In this document: positions 1 to 8,400 of the stretch, in pieces | Numbering within the stretch: the first letter of the stretch is position 1 | Layout: the number at the start of each line of letters is the position of its first letter | DNA from: Massilia sp. IC2-278 | Lineage (GTDB): Bacteria > Pseudomonadota > Gammaproteobacteria > Burkholderiales > Burkholderiaceae_D | Reading direction: 5' to 3' | DNA: 64,000 bases | Assembly (NCBI RefSeq): GCF_020708045.1 | Contig: NZ_JAJFES010000016.1 | Coordinates: 48,363 to 112,362 of the forward strand | The notes under the pieces: generated by a model | What the model was told of the DNA's origin: nothing | The model's input: the letters and a program-made list of their open reading frames with translations, nothing else | The model's database searches: none | Translations under genes and position numbers: made by a program

Positions 1-2
1 AT

Positions 3-98
3 GTTTCCATTGATGTTGATGCCGGAAAAGCTGGGGCTAAGAACGATCAGTTGCTTCGAGTGTTGCAGATCGCACATGCAGACTCATTCGAACTGTAA
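3..98 (+). CDS. C-terminal fragment of an upstream gene (truncated by window edge)
   Basis: Frame 3 is open from the first base and ends at TAA (96-98), giving 31 residues that finish in A-H-A-D-S-F-E-L. A run of codons with no stop directly upstream of an immunity-like gene suggests the 3' end of a toxin or T6SS effector, but the visible part is too short to identify a family. The start lies outside the window. The evidence is the open frame and the neighbours only. Confidence 0.4.
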   Translation, partial: VSIDVDAGKAGAKNDQLLRVLQIAHADSFEL

Positions 99-264
99 GT
101 AATCGTCCGTTTTTTGCTGTCAAAGTCAGAACACAAAGGTTTGTTAGAGACCTTAGTTTGTAATGAGCACATATGGAATAGAAGCACTCCCTGTCCAAAT
201 TCTTCCAGACCATTATTATCGACCAAAGGTTCGAAATCGCAGGGATCTGCTTAGGAGGTGGTAT

Positions 265-516
265 ATGAATTTGGAAGTCGTACACGTCTCACGAGGCGCT
301 ATACAGTTAAAGAGTGGAGACAGGCATGTACGGGTCTTAGGCGAGGCGCTCATTGCCTCAGCGCCAACTGAACCAAGTTACGTCATCTATTTGAACTCAT
401 TAAATGAATGGAAAATACCGCCAGAGGTTGCCTTGAATGAAACCGAGAAGCAAGATATCGTCAGCGCAATTCGAAAACATTTTCAGGATAGTGGCTTGAT
501 TGTCGAATTCGAATAG
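265..516 (+). CDS. Imm74-like immunity protein
   Basis: This 83-residue protein resembles the Imm74 family of polymorphic-toxin immunity proteins, which neutralise a cognate toxin domain in the producing cell. Visible hallmarks are an N-terminal strand with V-S-R-G-A-I-Q-L, a G-E-A turn near residue 34, Y-V-I-Y-L-N-S with a following Trp, an acidic helix E-T-E-K-Q-D-I, and the ending I-V-E-F-E. I chose ATG 265 because AGGAGG (253-258) sits 6 bases upstream; the frame is open back to 163, but no ribosome site precedes that start. It follows the truncated gene at the window edge, which would be the natural toxin partner, and lies upstream of a PAAR gene. The family assignment is from remembered pattern, not a search. 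Confidence 0.6.
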   Translation: MNLEVVHVSRGAIQLKSGDRHVRVLGEALIASAPTEPSYVIYLNSLNEWKIPPEVALNETEKQDIVSAIRKHFQDSGLIVEFE

Positions 517-543
517 GAGTGCCATCGCGCACATAAATCGATA

Positions 544-1005
544 ATGCATACAATTACATTCGATCCCAAGAACGGTTCGGTTTTTGTTAATTCGACGCCC
601 ATAACTGTTGACGAAAAAGGCGTTCTCGTCGGATCTATCGCAAGACTATGCGGACCACCGCTTCAAACAGATGAGAACCAAACACAATATCGCCTCCTAA
701 GCAAAATAAGTGTTTTTGGAAAATCCGCCGATGGCGTGATTGAAATCGGAGAAGGAAGATTAAGCGCAGTAACGTTTTTATTTGATTCGATCGAATTTTT
801 CGAATCCAGCATTCTTGAATCAGATGCAATCAAGGCATGCGAAAAGTCTTTGAATTTGAATTTAATAAGCGATCACCCGAGCACTGCCTCTTCAGACTTT
901 TACAATTGGGGAAGACTCATTTTTTATTATGACTTCAAGCAAGGCGATTTAAGCTTGGAGATCACATTCCAATACAGTTCAAACGAACCAAATTTAGAGG
1001 TTTAA
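544..1005 (+). CDS. hypothetical protein, possible second immunity protein
   Basis: The product has 153 residues, no signal peptide and no membrane segment. It is rich in Ser, Phe and acidic residues with alternating hydrophobic strands, suggesting a small soluble beta-rich protein. I recognise no family. The reading frame is AT-rich compared with genes after 3 kb, as is the Imm74-like gene just upstream (27 bp gap), so the two were probably acquired together. A position between an immunity gene and a PAAR gene makes an orphan immunity role plausible, but this is inference. No convincing ribosome site precedes ATG 544, so the start is uncertain. Confidence 0.5.
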   Translation: MHTITFDPKNGSVFVNSTPITVDEKGVLVGSIARLCGPPLQTDENQTQYRLLSKISVFGKSADGVIEIGEGRLSAVTFLFDSIEFFESSILESDAIKACEKSLNLNLISDHPSTASSDFYNWGRLIFYYDFKQGDLSLEITFQYSSNEPNLEV

Positions 1006-1339
1006 TATAACAAAATATGACCTAGCATCTTTAACAAGATCTACAGTCGCTTGCATTTTTTGCGCTACCCTTCCTTGCCTAAGACATGAACGCGCTGGCT
1101 CGAATCTATCTTGCGAATGAGGACGATATTTGCAAGATGGCGCACAAGACCAGGATATCGAATTCAATAAGACCTAATCCGGGCGTGAGTACGGTACGTT
1201 TATTAATTCCAGGCGTATTGCAGCGATCACCGATTGCTACTGCAATCTTCAGCTAAAACATATATGAGGCTGCCTAACGAACGCGATTAGCCGGATGGTT
1301 AGCCGATTTGATAACGTCACCAATTCCACTGGAGAACCA
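1006..1339. other. gene-free stretch upstream of the PAAR gene
   Basis: About 330 bases without a supportable gene. A 56-codon ORF (1086-1256, +) exists but has no ribosome site and no protein-like composition. The base composition is mixed. It may be decayed coding sequence of the effector locus; I see no repeats or clear promoter. Confidence 0.4.
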
Positions 1340-1618
1340 ATGTCAATTAAGTTCATCACCGTCGGAGACAAAACCAATCATGGCGGTACAGTGATCAGCG
1401 GTTCGCCCGACCACGACATTAGGGGAAGAGCAATCGCTCGACTGGGTGACAAAGTTGACTGTCCAATGCTCTACCCCGGCGGCAAGCCTCACGGTGTGAA
1501 CAAGATCATTACTGCCCACGACACAGTTACAGTCAACGGGATAGCCGTTGCGGTCGAGGGATGCACGACCGAATGTGGCTGCAAGCTGATCGGCAGCTTG
1601 CCTGCGACTGTCGGTTGA
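1340..1618 (+). CDS. PAAR domain-containing protein (T6SS spike tip)
   Basis: This 92-residue protein consists essentially of one PAAR domain. PAAR proteins form the sharp metal-bound cone at the tip of the VgrG spike of the type VI secretion system and help recruit effectors. Visible features are the start with V-G-D-K-T-N-H-G-G, the repeated G-S-P motif, I-A-R-L-G-D-K-V-D-C-P, the H-G-V-N-K-I loop and a C-terminal C-G-C-K-L-I-G-S segment, with His and Cys that can bind the metal. ATG 1340 is preferred over the frame-open 1295 because GGAG (1331-1334) lies 5 bases upstream and the family begins at M-S-I-K-F. There is no fused toxin, so it is a carrier-type PAAR. A strong terminator follows immediately. 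Confidence 0.85.
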   Translation: MSIKFITVGDKTNHGGTVISGSPDHDIRGRAIARLGDKVDCPMLYPGGKPHGVNKIITAHDTVTVNGIAVAVEGCTTECGCKLIGSLPATVG

Positions 1619-1630
1619 AGTTCTCCTAGC

Positions 1631-1663
1631 GCTCCATGAAAATTCATGGAGCCTTTCGTCTTT
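1631..1663 (+). terminator. intrinsic terminator after the PAAR gene
   Basis: A perfect 10-bp stem, GCTCCATGAA / TTCATGGAGC, with an AA centre (1631-1652) is followed by CTTTCGTCTTT. It lies 12 bases after the PAAR stop, so it ends the effector-locus transcript, and it argues against the in-frame start at 1636 for the next gene. Confidence 0.8.
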
Positions 1664-1773
1664 ACCGCTCGCTTTCGATTGTCGGCTTTCTTCAACAACC
1701 ACACGCTGGCATTGTCGCGTTGCCAAGGCTTGAGGTAGCATGTGTTTGTTTGGAAACTTTTGCAACAGATATC

Positions 1774-2817
1774 ATGCAGACTGCTGCCGTACAAAGTACC
1801 CTCGCCCCGCACTCCGCCCTTCCCATCTCACACTGTCGCAGTTGCAACGCTATCGTCACCGATAACTTCTGCGCAAAATGCGGAGAACCGACCCATGCCC
1901 ACGTCCCGAGCGCGGGTGAGTTTGTGCATGAATTCGTCGGCCATTACGTGGCATTGGAAGGCAAGCTCTGGCAAACGCTGAAGCTGCTCGTCCTGCGTCC
2001 TGGCGAACTGACAAAGGAATTCCTGGCTGGGCGCCGCATGCCGTATATTCCGCCGTTGCGGCTGTATCTGACCCTGAGTCTGATCCTGTTTGCTCTAATT
2101 AAAGTCTTTCATATTGAACTGCCTCAGTTGCTGATCGAAGACGGGCAATTCGGCTTTACGTATAGCCACGCGGCTCCAGGAACTTATGCTCCAGGCAAGA
2201 CACCAAGAGCGATTTTCACGCTGGCGGTGCATGACCCGCAGCATGCGGAAACAACGGACGAATCTCCAACCGTGAACGACAGCATCCAGGACGCCATCGC
2301 CGCCATAGGCAAGGTCAATGCACACTGGCAGGATAAGCTGAACAACTTTCTCAGACAAACCGACAAGGAAAAAAGCGCGGCGCTGAATCACGGATTCCTT
2401 GCATATGCGCCCTACATGCTGATTGGCGCACTGCCGCTCTTTGCGCTGTACCTGAAACTGATTTACCGGCGCTCCAACTTCCGCTACGGCGAGCATCTGG
2501 TATTTGCCTTGCATACCAATGCGTTTGCCTTTCTAGTTGTCAGCCTGATGATCGTCATCCCTGGAAGCATAGGATGGGCCGCGATGTTCCCATTCCTGAA
2601 GGGCGTATCCAGCGACGTGCTTTCGGCATGGGACATTTTCCAGATCATTCCCTTTCTGTGCCTGATAGCCTATCTACCGATGGCGATGCAGCGGGTTTAT
2701 GGCGGAAGCCGTTTCGCCACATGCTGCCGCTGGCTGGTGCTGGTGACCGCACATGTACTGGTGGTTGGTGCGGCGACGCTGATTGTGGAATTCATCGGCA
2801 TCGTGAACCAGGCCTGA
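1774..2817 (+). CDS. DUF3667 family membrane protein with N-terminal zinc ribbon
   Basis: This protein of about 347 residues starts with a zinc-ribbon-like pair C-R-S-C ... C-A-K-C (residues ~24-40), followed by F-V-G-H-Y and the amphipathic R-P-G-E-L-T-K-E-F-L-A-G-R-R segment. A membrane segment starts at L-Y-L-T-L-S-L-I-L-F (residues ~95-112), and three to four more helices follow in the C-terminal half. This order (ribbon, R-P-G-E, then helices) matches DUF3667, a family of unknown function found in many bacteria. A long hydrophilic loop between the first and second helix probably faces the periplasm. The frame is open back to 1636, but that region overlaps the terminator, so ATG 1774 is taken; no clear ribosome site is visible. 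Confidence 0.75.
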   Translation: MQTAAVQSTLAPHSALPISHCRSCNAIVTDNFCAKCGEPTHAHVPSAGEFVHEFVGHYVALEGKLWQTLKLLVLRPGELTKEFLAGRRMPYIPPLRLYLTLSLILFALIKVFHIELPQLLIEDGQFGFTYSHAAPGTYAPGKTPRAIFTLAVHDPQHAETTDESPTVNDSIQDAIAAIGKVNAHWQDKLNNFLRQTDKEKSAALNHGFLAYAPYMLIGALPLFALYLKLIYRRSNFRYGEHLVFALHTNAFAFLVVSLMIVIPGSIGWAAMFPFLKGVSSDVLSAWDIFQIIPFLCLIAYLPMAMQRVYGGSRFATCCRWLVLVTAHVLVVGAATLIVEFIGIVNQA

Positions 2818-2934
2818 GCCTGAGCCTTGCGGGTTTCCGCAGCAAAATTTAATACATACGTGCAGTCGCGCTGAAACCCGGCCTGTCCAACCTTCGTCAG
2901 TCGTGTCGTTCAACGTTCGATGAAGGAGACAGCC

Positions 2935-3294
2935 ATGCGTGCCCTGCTTTGCCTTGCCTTCGTGTCGTCCACCGCTTTCATTTCATCCGCGCTTGCCGCC
3001 GCATCCATGGACCGTGGCGATGCGGAAAACCTGAAAGACGCCGTTGCCGGTCAATACCGGTTGGCGAGCGGCCTCGACGTACGCCTCAGTCTGGTCGACC
3101 AGCAGTTGTATGCCGACCTGAACCGACATTACCGCAAACGGGTGTTCCCCGTATCGCCAAACCTGCTCAGTTCGCAGGACGGCAACTTGACGATCGAATA
3201 CCTGCCGGAGGGTCCGGTCGAACGCATCCTGATCCGCCATCAGCGCTTCCCGCATGGTCAGCGGCTTGGCGAGCGCAGCTGGCTCGGCAAGTAA
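2935..3294 (+). CDS. small secreted hypothetical protein
   Basis: The product has 119 residues with a clear Sec signal peptide (M-R-A-L-L-C-L-A-F..., predicted cleavage after A-L-A at about residue 21). The mature part of about 98 residues carries G-Q-Y-R-L-A-S-G-L-D-V-R-L and Y-A-D-L-N-R-H-Y, short alternating strands suggesting a small beta-rich periplasmic protein. ATG 2935 is chosen because AAGGAG (2923-2928) is 6 bases upstream; the earlier in-frame ATG 2920 would place the ribosome site inside the gene. It converges with the PBP1C gene. I recognise no family. Confidence 0.7.
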   Translation: MRALLCLAFVSSTAFISSALAAASMDRGDAENLKDAVAGQYRLASGLDVRLSLVDQQLYADLNRHYRKRVFPVSPNLLSSQDGNLTIEYLPEGPVERILIRHQRFPHGQRLGERSWLGK

Positions 3295-3328
3295 GCTGCC
3301 ATCGGATTGAACGATAGAACGAGCTCAT

Positions 3329-5479
3329 CTATAACCCCGGCTTCTGGTCCGCTGCCGGCTCCCGGTTGCCGCGCACTTCGAAGCGGCTGGTGGCGAGTAC
3401 CTTGCCTGCCGCGTCGAGCAATTCCAGGCGGTGCGGGCCCACCGCCGGGCGCCAGGCCAGGACGGCATCGGCGGCGCCCTGCTCGGCATCGTCGAGACGC
3501 CAGCGCAGGCCCTGGCCGGCCTGGGCCTGGAACAGCACGCGCTCGCGCTCGGCCGGAATGTCGGGGTCGGTGGCCAGGATGCTGCCGTCGACCGGGTAGA
3601 TGATCTTCGGCGTGCGGCGTTCCGGCGCCACCGCTTCGACCAGGCTGGTTTCGGTGCCGCGCAGGAACCACTCCTGGCGCGCGGCCTCGTGCGCCGGGGC
3701 GTAGCGCAGTTTGCGCCGCACTACCCCGTCCGGCGCCGCGGCTTGCCGGGGCGGGTTCTCGCGGTGCAGGAAGTCCATCACGTCGCGCCAGACCGGCGCC
3801 GCGCCGGAGACGCCGGAGACGTCCCACATCGGCTGGCCGTCGAAATTGCCGATCCAGACGCCGACCGTGTAGCGTGTGGAATAGCCCACGCACCAGTTGT
3901 CGCGCATGTCCTTGCTGGTGCCGGTCTTGACGGCGCTCCAGTAGGCGGTGGCAAGGTCGCTGCGCAGGCCGAAGGTCGGGCTGCGCGCGCCGCGGTCGGA
4001 CAGGATGTCGCCCACGATCCAGGCGGCGCCGGCGTCCAGCACGCGCTGCTTCGGCCCGGGCCTGGACGCGGGCGCGTGGGCGCGCAGCGTGACCGGGCCG
4101 TACAGGCCGCCGTTGGCCAGGGTGCGGTAGGCGTTGCTCAGTTCCAGCAGCGAAACGTCGGCCGAGCCCAGCGCCAGCGAGGGGCCATAGAATGCCGCGT
4201 CTTCCTTCAGTGAGCTGATGCCGAGGTCTTGCAGGCGGCCGTGGAAACGCTCCGGTCCGAGCAGCAGCAGCGTGCGCACCGCCGGGATGTTCAGCGAGCT
4301 GGCCAGGCTGGTGCGCACGCTGGCGTAGCCCTTGAACTGGCGGTCGTAATTCTGCGGCACGTAGAGGCCGGCCTCGCCCGCGACGTCGATCGGGCTGTCG
4401 TCGAGCAGCGAAGCGGCGGTGAGCAGGCGCCGTTCGAGCGCCAGTTCGTACAGGAAGGGCTTCAGGGTCGAGCCGGCCTGGCGCAGGGCGGCCACGCCGT
4501 CGACTTCGCCCTTGCCGCCGTTGCCGACATAGGCCAGCAGCTCGCCGCTGGCGTTGTCGATGACGACCACGGCGCCGTCGGCGACATTCCGGTCGTTCAG
4601 TTCGCGCAGGTGGCGGCGCAGCGAGTCGAGCGCGAAGCGCTGCAGGCCGGCGTCGAGGGTGCTGCGCACGTCCTGCCCGCCCGTGCCGAGCAGTTGATTG
4701 GCCACTTGCGGCGCCATTTGCGCCTGCCCCTTGATGGCGGCAGCGGCGGGACGGCCGAGGGCGACCTCGGCCTGCCACTCGATGCTGGCGCAGCCGGTGC
4801 GCGCCTTGAGCTCGGCGGCAATGGTGCAGGCGCGCATGGCCACTGTTTTTGGGGCCGCGCCGGGCGCGCGCAGCAGTGCCGCCAGGATGGCCGATTCGGC
4901 CAGGTCGAGCCCGGACGGTGCCTTGCCGAACAGTGCCTGCGAGGCGGCGGCGACGCCTTGCAGTTCGCCGCGGAAGCTGGCCAGGTTCAGGTAAGCTTCG
5001 AGGATCTCGGCCTTGCCCCAGCCGGCTTCGAGTTCGCGTGCAGCCAGGGCCTGGTTGAATTTCTGGGTCCAGTTGCGTCCGCCCGCGCCGGCGCGCAGTT
5101 CGGCGTCGAGCAAACCGGCCAGCTGCATGGTGATGGTCGAGGCGCCGCGCGGGCGTGCGCGGAACAAATTGTCCCAGGCGGCCTGGCCGATGGCGCGCAG
5201 GTCGATGCCGCCGTGCTCCATGAAGCGCCCGTCCTCGGCCTGCAGCACGGCCAGGCCCAGGGCCGGCGAGATGTCGGCCAGCGGCGTCCAGGCCATCCTG
5301 CGCACGCGCATGTCGATGCGCACCGATTCGACCGGCACGCCGTGGCGGTCGAGCAGCCGCGCGCTGGACGGCTTCCAGGCCGCGCGCACCTGCTGCGGCG
5401 TCGGCATGGCCGCCGAGGCGCCGAGGTGCACGGCGGCCGACAGCACCAGCACCACCGGCAACAGCATCGAACGGCGCAT
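3329..5479 (-). CDS. pbpC: penicillin-binding protein 1C
   Basis: A bifunctional peptidoglycan synthase of 716 residues. After a signal-anchor (residues ~4-24) comes the GT51 glycosyltransferase domain with A-E-D-G-R-F-M-E-H-G-G-I-D and G-A-S-T-I-T-M-Q. The transpeptidase domain shows the active-site S-T-L-K (SxxK), S-S-L-N, and K-T-G-T-S. A C-terminal beta domain (I-I-Y-P-V-D-G-S-I-L-A) corresponds to the BiPBP_C domain typical of PBP1C. Its stop/start is fused with the upstream alpha-2-macroglobulin gene (TGATG, one base shared), so they are translationally coupled; a GTG one codon earlier is an alternative start. The same pairing occurs in E. coli (yfhM-pbpC). PBP1C is thought to repair the wall after the macroglobulin-trapped attack; that functional link is from the literature, not visible here. 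Confidence 0.93.
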   Translation of the reverse strand: MRRSMLLPVVLVLSAAVHLGASAAMPTPQQVRAAWKPSSARLLDRHGVPVESVRIDMRVRRMAWTPLADISPALGLAVLQAEDGRFMEHGGIDLRAIGQAAWDNLFRARPRGASTITMQLAGLLDAELRAGAGGRNWTQKFNQALAARELEAGWGKAEILEAYLNLASFRGELQGVAAASQALFGKAPSGLDLAESAILAALLRAPGAAPKTVAMRACTIAAELKARTGCASIEWQAEVALGRPAAAAIKGQAQMAPQVANQLLGTGGQDVRSTLDAGLQRFALDSLRRHLRELNDRNVADGAVVVIDNASGELLAYVGNGGKGEVDGVAALRQAGSTLKPFLYELALERRLLTAASLLDDSPIDVAGEAGLYVPQNYDRQFKGYASVRTSLASSLNIPAVRTLLLLGPERFHGRLQDLGISSLKEDAAFYGPSLALGSADVSLLELSNAYRTLANGGLYGPVTLRAHAPASRPGPKQRVLDAGAAWIVGDILSDRGARSPTFGLRSDLATAYWSAVKTGTSKDMRDNWCVGYSTRYTVGVWIGNFDGQPMWDVSGVSGAAPVWRDVMDFLHRENPPRQAAAPDGVVRRKLRYAPAHEAARQEWFLRGTETSLVEAVAPERRTPKIIYPVDGSILATDPDIPAERERVLFQAQAGQGLRWRLDDAEQGAADAVLAWRPAVGPHRLELLDAAGKVLATSRFEVRGNREPAADQKPGL

Positions 5480-8400
5480 CACGGCCCCACGGCCAGCACC
5501 GGATTCGGCAGCTCGCCGAAGGTCTCGGGGTTGTACATGGCCTCGACCCGGGTCGGCGGCAGGCTGAAGTTGCCCGCGTTGTTCAGGCGCACCGTGTACT
5601 CGACACTGAACTGGCCCTTCGGCACGAAGGAGTAATAGGCGCGGAAGGCGCCGTGGGTGCGCTCCTCGTATTCGAGGCCGCCATAGCCCCAGCCGCCACC
5701 ACCCCAGGTATCGCCACCTCGGCCGCCGCTCCTGCGCCCGCCTCCCGCCAGCTGCGAATCGCCGCCCAGGCTGCTGCCGAGGATGCTGGCGCTGGCCGGG
5801 ATCGGGTCGTCGACCACCACCCAGGTCATGTCGGACTGGGCGTCGATGACCAGGTTCACGCGGTACACGTCGCCGCGGCTCCAGGCGCCCTGCTTCGCCT
5901 GCTCGACCGGGGTGACGGTGCGCTTGATGCGGTAGCCGGCGGACAGCGGCGCCTTCAGGGGCACCGCGGCCAAGCTCTGCACCGTGGCCCAGGGTTTGCC
6001 GCCGCCCTCGTGGCGCAGCGTGAGCTGGCCGCTGCCCGCCTGCGGCCAGGCCTGCAGCACGGTCGCGGGCACGGCGCCGCTCCAGGCGGCGGGGCTGGCG
6101 CTTGCATTGCCTGCATTCGCAGCCAGCACGGCGCTGCTCTTGCCGGTTACCGGCACGGCCTCGAACTTGTCCGAGAATTTCTCCATCGCCAGCACGCCCC
6201 AGGCATTCGCCAGCGTCGTGTTCCAGCGCCCGCGCTGCTGGCGGCCCAGGGCGCCGCGCGCCAGGCGGCCCATGTCGCCCTGCCAGGATGGATTGTCGAG
6301 CATTGCCAGCAGCAGGCGGTTGGCGTTCACGTCAGGCGAGGCCATCAGCCACCACCAGTCGTCGCTCGCCTCGGTGGAAAATCCCATGGTGGTGCCGGCC
6401 AGGGTCAGGCGCGCGCGCAGGATGCGTTCGGCCTGGGCCATTCGGGTGTCGTGCTCGGCCAGGCCGGGGGTGCGCTGCAGTACCAGGTACCAGTCGAGCA
6501 CGGCCGAGGTCGGCCACAGGTTCGGTTCGATGCGGATCGATTCGAGCCAGGCGTCGCGCACTTCCTGGGTGCGCGACAGGGCTTCGAGCGCGGCCAGCTT
6601 GCGTACCGCCAGGTCGCCGCTGCGCAGCGACTGGCCGCGCGTCAGCTTGCCTTCGACAAAGGCGACCAGGGCCGCCTCCATGCGTTCGCGCTGCTCTGGC
6701 GCGATGGCGTAGCCTGCCTCGCTCGTGACCGACAGCACGTAGGCGGTCAGGCTGTCGCTGCCTTCGAGCATGCTGGCGAAATACTTCAGCATGCCGTCGC
6801 TGTCGAGGTGGGCCGGCAGCGTGGCGGCCAGGCCCTCCCACATCTTCGCATCGCGCAGCGCGACGGCGCGCGAGGTGTTCTGCTCGAAGCAGGTGTAGGG
6901 GTAGGCGGCCATGTAGTCGCGCACCCCCGCCATGCTGCCGGCCAGGCGCGGCGTAAACGTGGTGCGGATGCCGCCGTAGCCCGGCAAGGCGTCCTGCGGA
7001 CGCGCCACGGGAATCGTCTTCGGCGCGTCGAGCTGGAGCAAGGTGGCCTGCATCACGCGCACCGGCACCGCCGCCGTCACCTTCTGCACGATGCGCAGGC
7101 TGTCGCCGGTGCCCGCGCCTTCGCCGGTACGCGCATCGACCTGCCAGCGCAGGGCCTGGGCCTGCGGCACCGTCAGGTCCCAGCCCACCTCGCGCGATTC
7201 GCCCGGCTCCAGGCGCACGCTCTGCGGCGCCTGGGCGCGGGCCTGGCCGCCGTCGGCGCTCACGCTCGCGCTCAGCTGCACCTGCAGGCTGCGCTCGGAG
7301 GCGTTGCGCAGCGTGAAGCCGGCGCGCAGGCGGTCGCCCTCGCGCACCAGGGGCGGCAGACCCGACATCAGCATCAGGTCCTGGGTGCTGCGGATGTCGG
7401 TGGCGCCGGTGCCGAACAGGCCGGCGCCGGCATTCGCCACGGCGACGATGCGGAAACTCGTCAGTGAATCGTTGAGCGGCACCGGCAGCGTGGCTTCGCC
7501 CTTGGCGTCGAGCTTGACCTTGCCCTGCCACAGCAGCAGGGTCTCGAACAGCTCGCGGCTCATGCCGCGCCCGCCGCCGCCGCCGTGCGCTACCGCCTTG
7601 CGCCCGAAATGGCGCTTGCCGACCACCTGCATCTGCGCGGTCGAGGTTTGCACCTGCAGGCTGCGCTGGCGCATCATCGCTTCGAGCAGCTTCCAGCTCT
7701 CGTTCGGCATCAGCTCGAGCAGGCCGGCGTCCACCGCCGCCAGGGCCACCTCGGCCCCGGCCGGCAGCGCCTTGCCGTCAAGCCGCGTGACCTTCACGCG
7801 CACTTGGGCACGGTCGCGCACCTTGTAGACCTCCTTGTCGGTGCTGACGGCCACCTTCAACTCGTGCGCGGCCCAGCCCACCTTCACCTCGGCGATGCCG
7901 AGCTTGTAGGCCGGCTTGCCGAGGTCGACCAGCGCGGTCGGCTGCACGCCGGCCACGCGCCCGCGCACGACCATGGCCGACACGAACACGTTCGGCGCAT
8001 AGCTGCCCTTGATCGGCACGCTGATGGTCGTGTCCTTCGCCGAGAAGCGCCGCACCCAGGTCTCGAGGATGCCTTCGCGTTCGACGGTCACCAGCACGGT
8101 GCCGGAGCGGAACGGCGCGCGCACCTGGAAGCGCGCGTCCTCGCCCGGTTCGAAGCGCGGCTTGGCCGGCAGTAAGTCGATGCGGTCGTTGTCGGAGACC
8201 TCGAACCAGTTGTCGTCGCGCGCCTCGGCCTCGGCCCCGGCGCCGGCCCAGGCCTCGGTGTGGCTGACCACCGCGCGGCCATCGGCATCCTGGGTGCGCG
8301 CGCGCAGGATCAGGTTACCCTGGACCGGCGCCGCCACCTCGCAGGCCAGCAGGCCGCGGGCATCGGTCTGGCCGCTGCAGGCCGCGCCGATGCGCTTGAT

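Noticed and set aside
1086..1256. 56-codon plus-strand ORF in the gap before the PAAR gene
   Set aside because: No ribosome site and no protein-like composition.
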